64,000 nucleotides of DNA. Origin: Thiodiazotropha sp040507225 (GTDB lineage: Bacteria; Pseudomonadota; Gammaproteobacteria; Chromatiales; Chromatiaceae). A program made the translations under genes and the position numbers. Each line of letters begins with the position of its first letter. Positions within the stretch are counted from its first letter, which is position 1. The notes below the pieces were generated by a model. The model was not told where the DNA came from. It was given only the letters and a program-made list of their open reading frames with translations, and did no database searches. The stretch spans positions 1,860,001 through 1,924,000 of the forward strand of contig JBEVVG010000001.1 in the NCBI GenBank assembly GCA_040507225.1, read 5' to 3'. Of the stretch, positions 44,202-53,402 are shown piece after piece.

Positions 44202-45451
44202 AGCTTCATCCCGATCACCAGGTCCATCACATTGGTTCCGGTCGGCCCGGTGGTGATCAGATCACCCGCAATCTCGAGCAGGGTGCCTGAATCGGCCCGC
44301 GCAAGACACCCCTCGGGTTCGACCCCCTCCTGCCGGGCCCGGGTCAGGGTCTGAGCATCCACCAGGGCTCCGGCATCGCCGGTCGGCCCGTCACTGCCAT
44401 CACTGCCGGCACACAGCATCAGACAACCGGGCTGACCCTCGAGGACCATTGCAGCGGCCAGTGCCAGGTGTTGGTTTCGTCCGCCACGCCCCGGTTGCTG
44501 CGGCAGATTGACGGTGGTTTCTCCCCCCCAGACGATCACTCCGGGGGGGCCCCCGATGAGTTGACGGGCCAGTTGCTGTCCCACCTCGGCGGCATCGCCC
44601 TCGAGCAAACCCGGTTCGACCCGGGCTTCGTAGCCCAGGCTCGATGCGTGGTTGACCGCGGCCTGTTTCGCGGCCTCCAGATTGGCCACGATGTGAAGCT
44701 CGGGCCCGTGTTCCCGAATCCCCTGAACGCGCCTCTGCACGAGACCCGCTGAGAGGCGCTCGCTGAGCCATTGGGGCAGCTGCAGATGCTCGAGGCGATG
44801 CGCCAGATCCGGTTCCGGCACCAGCAATCCGGAGCCGATGGCACCGGGAAGATCGCCCGGCACATCGGATATGGCGAGCAACACCACATCGCGGTCCCCC
44901 ATCCAGGACAGCAACCCCCCGCCCTTGATCCGCGACAGCGCCTTGCGGATCCGGTTCATGGCAACGATATCCATGCCGCTGCCGAGCAGCCAGCTGTTGG
45001 TGCGCGCGACAAATTCCAGATCGACGCCCTCGACCGGCACCTCGACCAGACTTGATGCCCCTCCTGAAATCAGCACCAGCAGCGGCAGGCCAGAATCCCC
45101 GTGGTGAAGAAATTCCAGCAACTGCTCCCCCGCCTGCAGGCTGGTCGCGTCCGGCACGGGATGCGCCGCCTCGATACCCGTCCAGCCCCGCTCCTGGCAG
45201 AAGCGCGGATCCAGGTGGTCGGTCTTGCTGATCAGCAGCGCTCTGCGGATCTGTTCGCCCATACGTTCCCAGGCCCCTTCCGCCATGGACTGGGCCGCCT
45301 TGCCGATAGCGACCATTTCGACCTCGCCGGGTGGCGGATGCGACGTCAGCCACTGGGATACCGCCGCACTGCCTTCGACCCGGCGCAGGGCAGCCTGAAA
45401 AATCCCTAACAGGTCCTGGCGGGAACGCTCGCTGCGGGTCGATTGAGCCAT
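44198..45451 (-). CDS. Glycerate kinase (DUF4147/MOFRL family)
   Basis: The 417 residues show the GckA/TtuD-type glycerate 2-kinase pattern: VAIGKAAQSMAEGA, LISGGASSLVEVP, the WGGETTVNLPQQPGRGGRNQ MOFRL segment and DGSDGPTGDAGA. It phosphorylates glycerate with ATP, feeding 2-phosphoglycerate into glycolysis; an alternative as hydroxypyruvate-pathway enzyme exists in the same family. It is the first gene of a three-gene overlapping unit. Confidence 0.92.
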   Translation of the reverse strand: MAQSTRSERSRQDLLGIFQAALRRVEGSAAVSQWLTSHPPPGEVEMVAIGKAAQSMAEGAWERMGEQIRRALLISKTDHLDPRFCQERGWTGIEAAHPVPDATSLQAGEQLLEFLHHGDSGLPLLVLISGGASSLVEVPVEGVDLEFVARTNSWLLGSGMDIVAMNRIRKALSRIKGGGLLSWMGDRDVVLLAISDVPGDLPGAIGSGLLVPEPDLAHRLEHLQLPQWLSERLSAGLVQRRVQGIREHGPELHIVANLEAAKQAAVNHASSLGYEARVEPGLLEGDAAEVGQQLARQLIGGPPGVIVWGGETTVNLPQQPGRGGRNQHLALAAAMVLEGQPGCLMLCAGSDGSDGPTGDAGALVDAQTLTRARQEGVEPEGCLARADSGTLLEIAGDLITTGPTGTNVMDLVIGMKL

Positions 45452-45740
45452 TGTGTATCACCCCATGGGCCGGTCAGGGCCTGTCAATGCTGATCCGTTG
45501 GACCGCGCCGGGCACCCGGCTGCAGTCTGGTGTATGCCAGCCCCGCAGCGACCTGATCGAAGCGTAGTGACGGGGCGCCTCGCCGGCTCCAGACCCAGCC
45601 CGGCATTCGTCCCTACCCTATCAGGAAATCGCCACCGGCTCACGATCGAGAACCCGCGCAAAACCTCACAATCGGGTACCAGAAAGGCTGCTTCGTGGGT
45701 TACACTGGACGCTCATTTCAACTTCTCCGGGAGCAGATCG

Positions 45741-46670
45741 TTGGGCAGCATACAGTTACGTCGGAACTTCAGCCGTAACATCCTGATCCGGATGATAATA
45801 CTCTCTGCTGTGATTGCTGCGATCCTGTTCTGGAAGTACGACTTCATCAACACAGTCTACTTTCGCGATCAGCTGACATCGACCGGACTGATCATCAACG
45901 GCACCATCGTCGGGCTGTTCAGCATCGGTATCCTGCGCATGATCGCAATCTTCCTGCACTATGTTTCGGAAGAGAACGCGGTGATCCGGTTTCTGCGTAA
46001 CCTGCGTGAAGGCGTTGCCGATCCACTCAACCGGATCCCCAAGCGGGCGATCATCGCGAATCGCTACCGCACCATGCAGGGACTCTACAAAGCCAATTGC
46101 CCGATCAACCACGGCTCCCTGGCCGCCACTCTGGTGGCCAATGAAAGTACCCGCAACAGCCTGCCCAAGTTCATCAACAACATCCTCATTCTGACCGGCG
46201 TGTTCGGCACCATCGTATCCCTCTCAATCGCCCTGATCGGCGCCTCCGATCTGCTCGCCACCTCGATCGACGTCGGCGGCATGGGAATGGTGGTCCACGG
46301 CATGTCCACCGCCCTTTCCACGACCATCACCGCGATCGTCTGTTATCTGGTGTTCGGTTACTTCCATCTCAAGCTGGGGGATGTGCAGACCAACCTGATC
46401 AGTGCGGTGGAACAGGTCACCGTCAACGAACTGATTCCCCGCTTCCAGGTGCAGACCGACAGCGCCCTGTACGAATTCACCGGTCTGGTGCGCTCACTGC
46501 AGGAACTGGTCAACCAGATGAACCATTCCCAGCAGGCCTTCGAAACCATCGAGAAGCAGATGTTGGAATCACTCGCCGGCGTGGAGCAGCGCAATGAGGC
46601 GATTCACAACGACCTCGCGGAGATCAAACACGTTCTGAAACTGGGCTTCCGCCTGCATGAGGATGACTGA
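45741..46670 (+). CDS. MotA/TolQ/ExbB-like proton channel subunit
   Basis: A TTG at 45741, 7 bp behind CGGGAG, gives 309 residues. There are four membrane segments (about 18-32, 49-74, 146-168 and 187-208) with a cytoplasmic loop of about 70 residues between the second and third. The third and fourth carry the family signature (GVFGTIVSLSIALIGA and MSTALSTTITAIVCYL). The last 90 residues are helical and cytoplasmic. Such proteins pair with an ExbD/MotB-type partner to use the proton gradient for mechanical work; the partner follows after 5 bp. Confidence 0.88.
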   Translation: MGSIQLRRNFSRNILIRMIILSAVIAAILFWKYDFINTVYFRDQLTSTGLIINGTIVGLFSIGILRMIAIFLHYVSEENAVIRFLRNLREGVADPLNRIPKRAIIANRYRTMQGLYKANCPINHGSLAATLVANESTRNSLPKFINNILILTGVFGTIVSLSIALIGASDLLATSIDVGGMGMVVHGMSTALSTTITAIVCYLVFGYFHLKLGDVQTNLISAVEQVTVNELIPRFQVQTDSALYEFTGLVRSLQELVNQMNHSQQAFETIEKQMLESLAGVEQRNEAIHNDLAEIKHVLKLGFRLHEDD

Positions 46671-46675
46671 ACCGC

Positions 46676-47677
46676 ATGGACAACGGTTTCATTGACCTCA
46701 GGCTGAATACCCGGGACGGTCAGAACGAAGACAGTTTCTGGCCCTCCTTCACGGACATCATGACCGTGATCGTGATGATCTTCCTGCTCGCCATGGTGAT
46801 TCTGTTACTACGCAATATGGAACTGCTCAGCCAGCTGCGCGAGACCATCGCCTCGGAACAGCAGGCGATGGAACTCGCCCGAACCACCGGGCAGGAAAAT
46901 GAGACCCTGGAGGAGCGTCTGATCGCCCGGGAACATGAGCTGACCATGTTGCGGATGCAGATGATGCAACTGCGCGAACAGTCCGCGAAACAGGAATCCA
47001 CCCTGAACGTCCAAAAGTTGCAGATTTCCCGTCTCAACCGGGAGCGTGACGAACTGACCAACCGGGTCGAGCGCCTGAATCAGGAACGCACCCTGCTCTC
47101 CGCCCAGGTCAGTCAACTCACCCAGGAGGGAGGACGCCTGCAATCCCAGCTGAATGAGGCGAATCGCAATATCGAGAGCCTCAGCACCGACCTGGAGCAG
47201 GCCAACCTGCGTCAGACCACCACCCTGGATGAGCTGCAACGACTCCAGGTGACCCTGACAGAGAAAGAGAACGAGCTGATGCAGGCCCTCACCATCAGCC
47301 AGGAGAAGGAGCTCCAGATCACCGATCTGAAACAGGATTTTTCTGAATTGAAGATTCAGTACAACAAGCTGCTGCGCCCGGCCCGCACCGCCAAGGGTAA
47401 AACCCTGGTCGAGGTGCGCTACACCAAGCGCGGCGGCGCCACCCTGATCGAGTACAAAGGTCCGACTGACGCCGCCTTCAGTACCCTCTCCCGGGAACAG
47501 CTGGAGCAGCGCCTGACGCGTCTCAAGTCCCGCGACAACAACCTCTACATCAAGGTGATCATCCCCAAGAACAGCGGCCTCTCATACAACGAAGCCTGGA
47601 CCTTCACCAATCATATGCACCGCAATTACGACTATTATTACCAGGAGGAAGCGGAGAAAGAGCGGATCGTCGAATAG
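46676..47677 (+). CDS. ExbD/MotB-like partner with a long coiled coil
   Basis: The 333-residue protein has one membrane helix (about 28-46) entered by FWPSFTDIMTVIVMIFL, whose Asp27 matches the proton-carrying Asp of MotB/ExbD. A heptad-rich coiled coil fills about 50-240 (REHELTMLRMQMMQLREQ and further repeats). The last 95 residues look like an ExbD-type periplasmic domain (LYIKVIIPKNSGLSYNEAW), not the OmpA domain of MotB or ZorB. It probably reaches far into the periplasm. The task of the pair is unknown. Confidence 0.75.
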   Translation: MDNGFIDLRLNTRDGQNEDSFWPSFTDIMTVIVMIFLLAMVILLLRNMELLSQLRETIASEQQAMELARTTGQENETLEERLIAREHELTMLRMQMMQLREQSAKQESTLNVQKLQISRLNRERDELTNRVERLNQERTLLSAQVSQLTQEGGRLQSQLNEANRNIESLSTDLEQANLRQTTTLDELQRLQVTLTEKENELMQALTISQEKELQITDLKQDFSELKIQYNKLLRPARTAKGKTLVEVRYTKRGGATLIEYKGPTDAAFSTLSREQLEQRLTRLKSRDNNLYIKVIIPKNSGLSYNEAWTFTNHMHRNYDYYYQEEAEKERIVE

Positions 47678-47762
47678 CCTCCGATCAACCTGTTGAGGGA
47701 ATTTAGCGTCCCGCCCCGAGTCCAATCTCTCAGAATGGAATACCTGAGCCGCAACCGGACTT

Positions 47763-48296
47763 ATGAACAGACGTACCTTGAACCTGAGCCTGAGCCTGCT
47801 GGCAACCACCCTGTTGGGCGCCTGCGCCTCCAACATCCCGGTGGCGATTCGCACCCCTGTCGACGGGGATATCCGTGTCGATGAAGTCCAACAAACCCCG
47901 GAACCCTTCATCGGCTCCCGGGTACGCTGGGGTGGCGAAATCATCTCCGTGGAAAACCTCAGTAATGAGACCCGCATCGAAATCCTCTCGCAGACATTGA
48001 GCAAATCCGGGAAACCCGTTGGAGAGGGCAAGAGCAGTGGACGCTTCATCGCCCGGATCGATGGATTCCTGGAACCGGAGGATTTTCCGAAAAATCGCAA
48101 GATGACCGTCATGGGGCTGGTCGAAGGCACCCATGAACAACCGGTGGGTGAGTTTCCCTACGTCTATCCCACGGTCAAAGCGGGCTACTATTATCTGTGG
48201 CCGAAAGAGAAGGTCTATCCCCGTCACTACTACTATGACCCGTTTTTCGACCCCTTCTACTATCCCTACTGGCGAAGATATCCCTACTATCACTGA
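47763..48296 (+). CDS. Slp family lipoprotein (first copy)
   Basis: The 177 residues start with a lipoprotein signal (LLGAC, Cys21) followed by a domain with the Slp pattern (FIGSRVRWGGEIISVENLSNETRIEIL and FIARIDGFLEPEDF). Slp proteins are outer-membrane lipoproteins induced by starvation or acid in E. coli; their role is unclear. The C-terminus is a Tyr/Pro/Arg-rich tail (YYYDPFFDPFYYPYWRR). It follows the coiled-coil channel partner by 85 bp and is likely part of the same unit. Confidence 0.85.
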   Translation: MNRRTLNLSLSLLATTLLGACASNIPVAIRTPVDGDIRVDEVQQTPEPFIGSRVRWGGEIISVENLSNETRIEILSQTLSKSGKPVGEGKSSGRFIARIDGFLEPEDFPKNRKMTVMGLVEGTHEQPVGEFPYVYPTVKAGYYYLWPKEKVYPRHYYYDPFFDPFYYPYWRRYPYYH

Positions 48297-48300
48297 AATC

Positions 48301-48807
48301 ATGCGCCTGCTTACACTCATCCTCTTCAGCCTGCTGGCCGGTTGCAGCAGCCTGCCCAGCGTGCCCCAGGCCGACCGCAGTCTCTCGCCCCATCAGGTCA
48401 GCCAGATAGACAGCCTGGAGAGTACAGGAGTTCTGCAGTGGGGTGGCATCCTCATAGGCATCCACCCCGATGAGTTGGAGATACTCGCCTACCCCCTGGA
48501 TTCCGACGGACGGCCGCTGACCAGCAAGAAGTCCCAGGGCCGCTTCCTGGCCAGAATCAGTGATGAGCAGCCATCCGATGCTTTGAGCGTCGGTCGTCAG
48601 CTCACCGCGACCGGCCCGATCCTCAGCATACAAACCGGCCGGGTGGGAGAAGCCGAATACCGTTTCCCGCTGATGCAGGCAGATGACCTGGCGGTGTGGC
48701 CTGAAGCGGGGGCTAACCGGCGGGCCCGTCCCAGCATGCATTTCGGCTTTGGCGCGAGCAGTGGCGGCGGAGGCTACGGCAGTATTGGCATCGGCATTGG
48801 CTTTTGA
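48301..48807 (+). CDS. Slp family lipoprotein (second copy)
   Basis: This 168-residue lipoprotein (lipobox LLAGC, Cys15) repeats the Slp pattern seen in the gene 4 bp upstream (VLQWGGILIGIHPDELEILAYPL, GRFLARI). Its tail differs, being Gly/Ser-rich (GFGASSGGGGYGS..GIGIGF). The frame is open further upstream but that part overlaps the first copy in another frame; the ATG at 48301 directly opens the signal peptide. A tandem duplication with divergence is likely. Confidence 0.83.
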   Translation: MRLLTLILFSLLAGCSSLPSVPQADRSLSPHQVSQIDSLESTGVLQWGGILIGIHPDELEILAYPLDSDGRPLTSKKSQGRFLARISDEQPSDALSVGRQLTATGPILSIQTGRVGEAEYRFPLMQADDLAVWPEAGANRRARPSMHFGFGASSGGGGYGSIGIGIGF

Positions 48808-48899
48808 CAGAGGTCGCCGAACCACAGCCTGTCATATCGCAAAAGCGCCACCTGTGTCCCGGCAAACCGCGCTCTCTGCATGACAGATTCAACCACCGG

Positions 48900-49586
48900 C
48901 TAACCCTGTGCCGGCTTTTGCGCCACCTGATTGCGCAGATAGACCGGGAGTGCCTGCTCAGGAGATACCGCTCTGCCTTGACGAAACTCCTCAGCAGCAA
49001 GTCGCACCACGTCCTCGGCGCTGCAGTGAAACACATCCGTAAAACCCCGCAGCCGTCCGCCGAGCCGTGCCTGCAAGGGCTCCGCGCAGCAACCCCAGCC
49101 GCTGCCTACGCCATACCAGCCCTCACCGTCCGGCAGACTCACCTGCCCGGCAGTGGCCACCTGTTCTTCGATCACCGGTTCCACCAGGCCCTGCTGGCCG
49201 ACCCGATAGGCCGCCCAGTAGAGTTCACCCATGCGCGCATCATAGGCGGGCAGCAGGCATTCCTGGCCCAGTTCCCGATACCCTCTCTGAGCCAGCGCTC
49301 CCAGGGTCGAGACCGGCAACACCGGCAGGTCGGCGCCGAGTGCGGCTCCCTGAATCACCCCGGTGGCGATACGCACCCCGGTGAAGGAACCCGGACCGCG
49401 TCCAAATGCAAGCGCATCCAGGGCGCGGAGCGAAACCCCGGCTTCGGCAAGCAGGGCATCCATCATGCCCAGCACCAGTTCACTATGTCCCCTGGGTTTG
49501 ATTTCATGACGCAGACTCAGGCTCTGATCGATCAGCAGGGCGGCCGAACAGGCTTCGGTGGCGGTTTCGATGGCAAGAATCTTCAT
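48900..49586 (-). CDS. tsaB: tRNA threonylcarbamoyladenosine synthesis protein TsaB
   Basis: TsaB binds TsaD and TsaE to make the t6A modification at position 37 of ANN-decoding tRNAs. The 228 residues start MKILAIETATEACSAAL and contain the ASKHA-type GRGPGSFTGVRIA loop; as usual for TsaB, the metal-binding residues of TsaD are missing. It converges with the second Slp gene over 92 bp. Confidence 0.95.
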   Translation of the reverse strand: MKILAIETATEACSAALLIDQSLSLRHEIKPRGHSELVLGMMDALLAEAGVSLRALDALAFGRGPGSFTGVRIATGVIQGAALGADLPVLPVSTLGALAQRGYRELGQECLLPAYDARMGELYWAAYRVGQQGLVEPVIEEQVATAGQVSLPDGEGWYGVGSGWGCCAEPLQARLGGRLRGFTDVFHCSAEDVVRLAAEEFRQGRAVSPEQALPVYLRNQVAQKPAQG

Positions 49587-50028
49587 CCGAATCCCCAGGA
49601 GAAGGTGACTGAACCGGCGTGATCATGCGAGCTCAGAGGTACACCCTGAGAATACCCGGGCGGTGACCCTGGAAAGACAAAATAATACATGTTTTTCAAC
49701 AATTTGATGAATGACCGATCATCTCTGGCCGGTATCCCGTGAGGCGCTTCGTGAAGCGATTAAAATTACCTAAATTCTTATTTTCAGTAATTTTTTACAC
49801 CTCGCCAAGGGATTTCGCGAAGGATATGCGAACCTCTCCAATCCTATCATCAAGCATTAACTCCAACCAGCTGTAATCGCTGGTATTTTTACCGTTCATC
49901 AGGTTTCGGATTTTTTTACACTGAATGGCAACCAGGAACTGCGGAAAACATAACTATATGTTTTTATTCTAATATACTAATTCCTGGCACCCATCTTGCA
50001 GTACCGTCTGAAACACAGGAAACGACCC
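49587..50028. other. AT-rich intergenic region with two inverted repeats
   Basis: This 442-bp stretch is much richer in A+T than its surroundings, from about 49680 on. It contains CGCTTC-GT-GAAGCG near 49745-49758 and AACATA-ACTA-TATGTT at 49947-49962. The second lies beside TTCTAATATACTAATTCC, which holds a plausible -10 for the small exported peptide downstream. No gene was seen. Confidence 0.5.
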
Positions 50029-50190
50029 ATGACCATGAACATCAAAAGACTGCTGCTGACTCTGGGTTTCATGACCCTCTTCAGTGTCAGTGCGACCCTC
50101 AATACCACTTACGTCTCAACCGAACAGTCGGACAGCTACGAAACCATGACCCTGGAAAGTCTGCACAGCAGCGCTTTCACCGCCGTGTAA
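50029..50190 (+). CDS. Small exported peptide, 53 residues
   Basis: An AGGA ribosome site 8 bp before the ATG supports translation. The product has a signal-peptide-like start (MTMNIKRLLLTLGFMTLFSVSA) and a short polar remainder rich in Ser, Thr and Tyr (TYVSTEQSDSYETMTLES). It may be exported or stay as a membrane peptide. I recognise no family. It stands alone behind an AT-rich leader. Confidence 0.5.
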   Translation: MTMNIKRLLLTLGFMTLFSVSATLNTTYVSTEQSDSYETMTLESLHSSAFTAV

Positions 50191-50241
50191 TAAACCCGGG
50201 ACCGCCGGCCAGCCGAAGATATCACCCGCGTTGCCCAGCCC

Positions 50242-53200
50242 CTAGGGAACCCGTGTTGCGGATTCCCCCCGCCTGCCCCGCATACGCTCCTGCAGTCCCT
50301 GCAGCAGATCCCAGAGTACCGGTATAATGAACAGCGTCAGGGTCGTGGCCGTCGCCAGACCGGTTACGAAGGTCGAGGCCATGGTGCCCCAGATCAGGGA
50401 GTAACTGGGGATACCGATCGCCATCGGCAACAGCCCCAGGGTGGTGGTGAGGGTGGTCAACAGGATCGGGCGCAGGCGTACGTGCACCCCTTCGATGACG
50501 GCCTCCCTGCGGGACATCCCTCCCCGATAGCGCTTGTTGATGAAGTCGATCAGCACCAGCGCATCATTCACCACCACACCCGCCACTCCGATCACCGCAA
50601 TGAAACTGTTGATGGTGAAAAGCGATTGGGTAACCAGTTTGCCGAACACCACCCCGATCAGGGCGAATACGATGGCGGACAGGATGATGAACGGCTGCAG
50701 GTAGGACTGGAACTGGGTGGCCAGGATCACGTACATCACCAGCACCGCGATGATGAATGCAAAACCGAGGGATTCGAAGGAACGTTGCGTATCCTCATGC
50801 TCACCGCCGAAGATCACCGTGGCCCCGGGGTAATCGTCACGTATCTTTGCATAGTGGCTTCTGACTGCGTTGACGATCGCCGGAGTGGAGGTGGGGGCCC
50901 CTTCACGGATGTCCGCTTTGATGCTGATGGCGCGCTGTCCCTGGTAGCGTTTGATCTCCCCGGACTCGTTGTAGGACACCAGGCGAACCAGATCGCGCAG
51001 GTAAACCGGCTCTGCTGCCGCCTCGACAACAGGCAGATAGAGGGCCTGCTCCGGATGGCTCAGGGCCTCGGGATCAATGCCCAGTTTCAGGTCGACCTCC
51101 TCGTCGATATGCCGGTATTTACCCAGGTAGCGTCCATCCAGGACACTCGCCGCGAGTCGCGCCACCTGGGCATTGTCCAGACCGTATTCCGCCACCCGTT
51201 GCTGATCCACTTCGAAACGCAGTACCCGTTTAGGGATGCCCTGGTCATCATCCAGGTCGATCAGATGAGGCCCGATCGATTCACTCTGGCGCATGTAACT
51301 GAGCAGTTCCCCGGCCAGGGCGGAAACCGCTTCCACATGAGCCCCAACCACCCGGACATTGATATCCTTACCGCTGGGCGGTCCATCGCTCTGGGGGTGG
51401 ATGTGCAACTGGTAACCGTCGTTCTCATACAGCGGCTTGAGCTTTTCCCTCATCCGCTCCAGATGGGCCAGCGGATCATCGAACGACTGATCCGACACGC
51501 TCGGCATGGTCACCATCACCGAGCCATGATTGTTGCCATAAATCGGCTCATAATCCTCATTGAAATACATGCCTGCCAGTCCGCTGGCCGCAACCGCCAT
51601 TCCCGGACCATCCTCCATGACCGTCGCGGCGATGCGCTTGACCCGTTCATTCACCTCCTCGACGGTGACGCTGCTGGGCCCCACCACATCCACGTAGTAG
51701 AGCTTGTAGTCATCGGGGAAGAATTGGATCTTCACCAGCGGTACACGACCGGTGACGGACAGTACGATGATCACCAGCGAGACCAGGAACAGCCCGATCA
51801 CCACAGACACCGAGGTCAACCGGTAACACATGGTGAGACTCAGCAGCCAGCCCGTGAAACGCCTCGCCAGACGCATCAGGCCATTGTCCCGCTCCATGAG
51901 ATGCACCGCATTCTGCGCCCGGGGTCCAAAATCCAGATAGTGGATCGGCAGTACCAGCAGACACTCCACCAGAGAAGCCAGGATGGCGTAGGTGACCGCC
52001 TTCGGCACCAGGGCGAAAAACTGCCCGATCGCCCCGGTCATGATCAACATGGGCAGAAACGCCGCAACCGTGGTCATGGTGGCGGAGATGACCGGAATCG
52101 CCACCTCGGCGGTACCGTTGATGATCGCATCCCTGAGCGGATGCCCCTCCTGGACATGGCGATAGATGTTCTCGGTGACCACGATCGCGTCATCCACCAC
52201 GATGCCGGTCACCAGAACGAAGGAGAACAGGGTGATCTCGTTGAGGCTGTTTCCGGTGAGGTACATGATCAGCATGGTGATCATGAAGGAGAACGGGATA
52301 CCGATGGTCACCAGGCCGGCATTGCGGATCCCCATAAAGTACCAGATGATGAGCGACACTAGGGAGATACCCACCAGCATGTTCATACCCAGGGTACTCA
52401 GGCCGTCCTGGATGTATACCGTCGAATCCTGGGTCAGCACCACATCCATGCCCTGAGCCTGCAACGAAGGCCTGAGTTCATCGAGCAGGGAGACGATCGC
52501 GCCACGGATCTTGATCGCGTTACCCTGATCCGACTTGATGACCCTCAGGCCGAGGGAGGGCTTGCCGTTCACCGAGGAGAGCACGATTGCATCCCGGTAG
52601 CCCATGCCCAGGCGGCTCACCAGGTCCTTGACCCGTACCAGGCTGCCATCCGCATCCCGCCGGACCACCGTTGACTGAACCTGTTCCAGACTGGCGAAGC
52701 GTTCGTCGAGTTTGACCAGGTACTCGCCGCTGCTGTCCTGGTACTTGCCGGCCGGCAGGATGTGATTCGCCCCGACCAGAGCCTGGGAAACCTGGTCGAA
52801 ACTGACCCCCAGATTCCTCATCCTGGCGGGATCGAGATAGACGTGGAACTCCTGGGTCTGTTCCCCGGAGAAATCCACCTCCTGGACACCCGCTATCCGC
52901 AGCAGGCGGGTTTTCAACTCCTCACCGACCAGTGCCAGGCTGCGGTTGCTGTGATCACCGACCAGATTGACCAGAATCACTGGCAGCCAATCCTGCACCT
53001 TGACATTGAGCAACTGCGGCGGATCGACCCCTTCGGGCAGTTCGTTGACGATGTTCAGGACCTCGAACCGAACCTCATTGAACAGCCGGTCGTAGTCAGT
53101 ATCGTCAACAAATTTGAGGCGCACATTGGAACGTCCGCTGAAAGAGGTGGCATTGACCCATTCCACATCCTCCACATTCTCGATGGCTTCCTCGATCTTA

Positions 53201-53397
53201 CGGGTCACCAGGCTCTCGACCTCGACCGGAGAGGCCCCCGGGTAGACCGTGGAAATGATCACCTCACCGAAACCGAAATTGGGATAGCGTTCCGCGGGCA
53301 GGGCAAACAGGGTGATGAAGCCCACCACGATCAGGGTAACAAACATCAGGTTGTAAAAAACCCGCTGTCTGAGAGAGAAGGCGATCAGTTTGCGCAC
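50242..53397 (-). CDS. RND-family efflux permease
   Basis: The 1051 residues have the full resistance-nodulation-division layout: a first membrane helix (about 13-32), a large periplasmic loop, helices 2-6, helix 7, a second large loop and helices 8-12. The Asp pair in GIVVDDAIVVTENIYRH is the proton-relay site. Upstream porter text (YPGASPVEVESLVTRKIEEAI) is typical of the multidrug/AcrB-like branch rather than the metal branch. The substrate is unknown. Its adaptor lies 5 bp upstream; no outer-membrane channel gene is near, so a shared TolC would be needed. Confidence 0.95.
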   Translation of the reverse strand: MRKLIAFSLRQRVFYNLMFVTLIVVGFITLFALPAERYPNFGFGEVIISTVYPGASPVEVESLVTRKIEEAIENVEDVEWVNATSFSGRSNVRLKFVDDTDYDRLFNEVRFEVLNIVNELPEGVDPPQLLNVKVQDWLPVILVNLVGDHSNRSLALVGEELKTRLLRIAGVQEVDFSGEQTQEFHVYLDPARMRNLGVSFDQVSQALVGANHILPAGKYQDSSGEYLVKLDERFASLEQVQSTVVRRDADGSLVRVKDLVSRLGMGYRDAIVLSSVNGKPSLGLRVIKSDQGNAIKIRGAIVSLLDELRPSLQAQGMDVVLTQDSTVYIQDGLSTLGMNMLVGISLVSLIIWYFMGIRNAGLVTIGIPFSFMITMLIMYLTGNSLNEITLFSFVLVTGIVVDDAIVVTENIYRHVQEGHPLRDAIINGTAEVAIPVISATMTTVAAFLPMLIMTGAIGQFFALVPKAVTYAILASLVECLLVLPIHYLDFGPRAQNAVHLMERDNGLMRLARRFTGWLLSLTMCYRLTSVSVVIGLFLVSLVIIVLSVTGRVPLVKIQFFPDDYKLYYVDVVGPSSVTVEEVNERVKRIAATVMEDGPGMAVAASGLAGMYFNEDYEPIYGNNHGSVMVTMPSVSDQSFDDPLAHLERMREKLKPLYENDGYQLHIHPQSDGPPSGKDINVRVVGAHVEAVSALAGELLSYMRQSESIGPHLIDLDDDQGIPKRVLRFEVDQQRVAEYGLDNAQVARLAASVLDGRYLGKYRHIDEEVDLKLGIDPEALSHPEQALYLPVVEAAAEPVYLRDLVRLVSYNESGEIKRYQGQRAISIKADIREGAPTSTPAIVNAVRSHYAKIRDDYPGATVIFGGEHEDTQRSFESLGFAFIIAVLVMYVILATQFQSYLQPFIILSAIVFALIGVVFGKLVTQSLFTINSFIAVIGVAGVVVNDALVLIDFINKRYRGGMSRREAVIEGVHVRLRPILLTTLTTTLGLLPMAIGIPSYSLIWGTMASTFVTGLATATTLTLFIIPVLWDLLQGLQERMRGRRGESATRVP

Positions 53398-53402
53398 AAC
53401 GC

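Noticed and set aside
45741..47677. Zorya anti-phage system
   Set aside because: The channel pair recalls ZorA/ZorB, but the partner lacks an OmpA domain and no helicase or nuclease genes (ZorC/D/E) are adjacent.
50482..52362. 626-codon plus-strand frame opposite the RND permease gene
   Set aside because: His/Asp/Gln-rich antisense reading of a membrane protein; no start site or motif.
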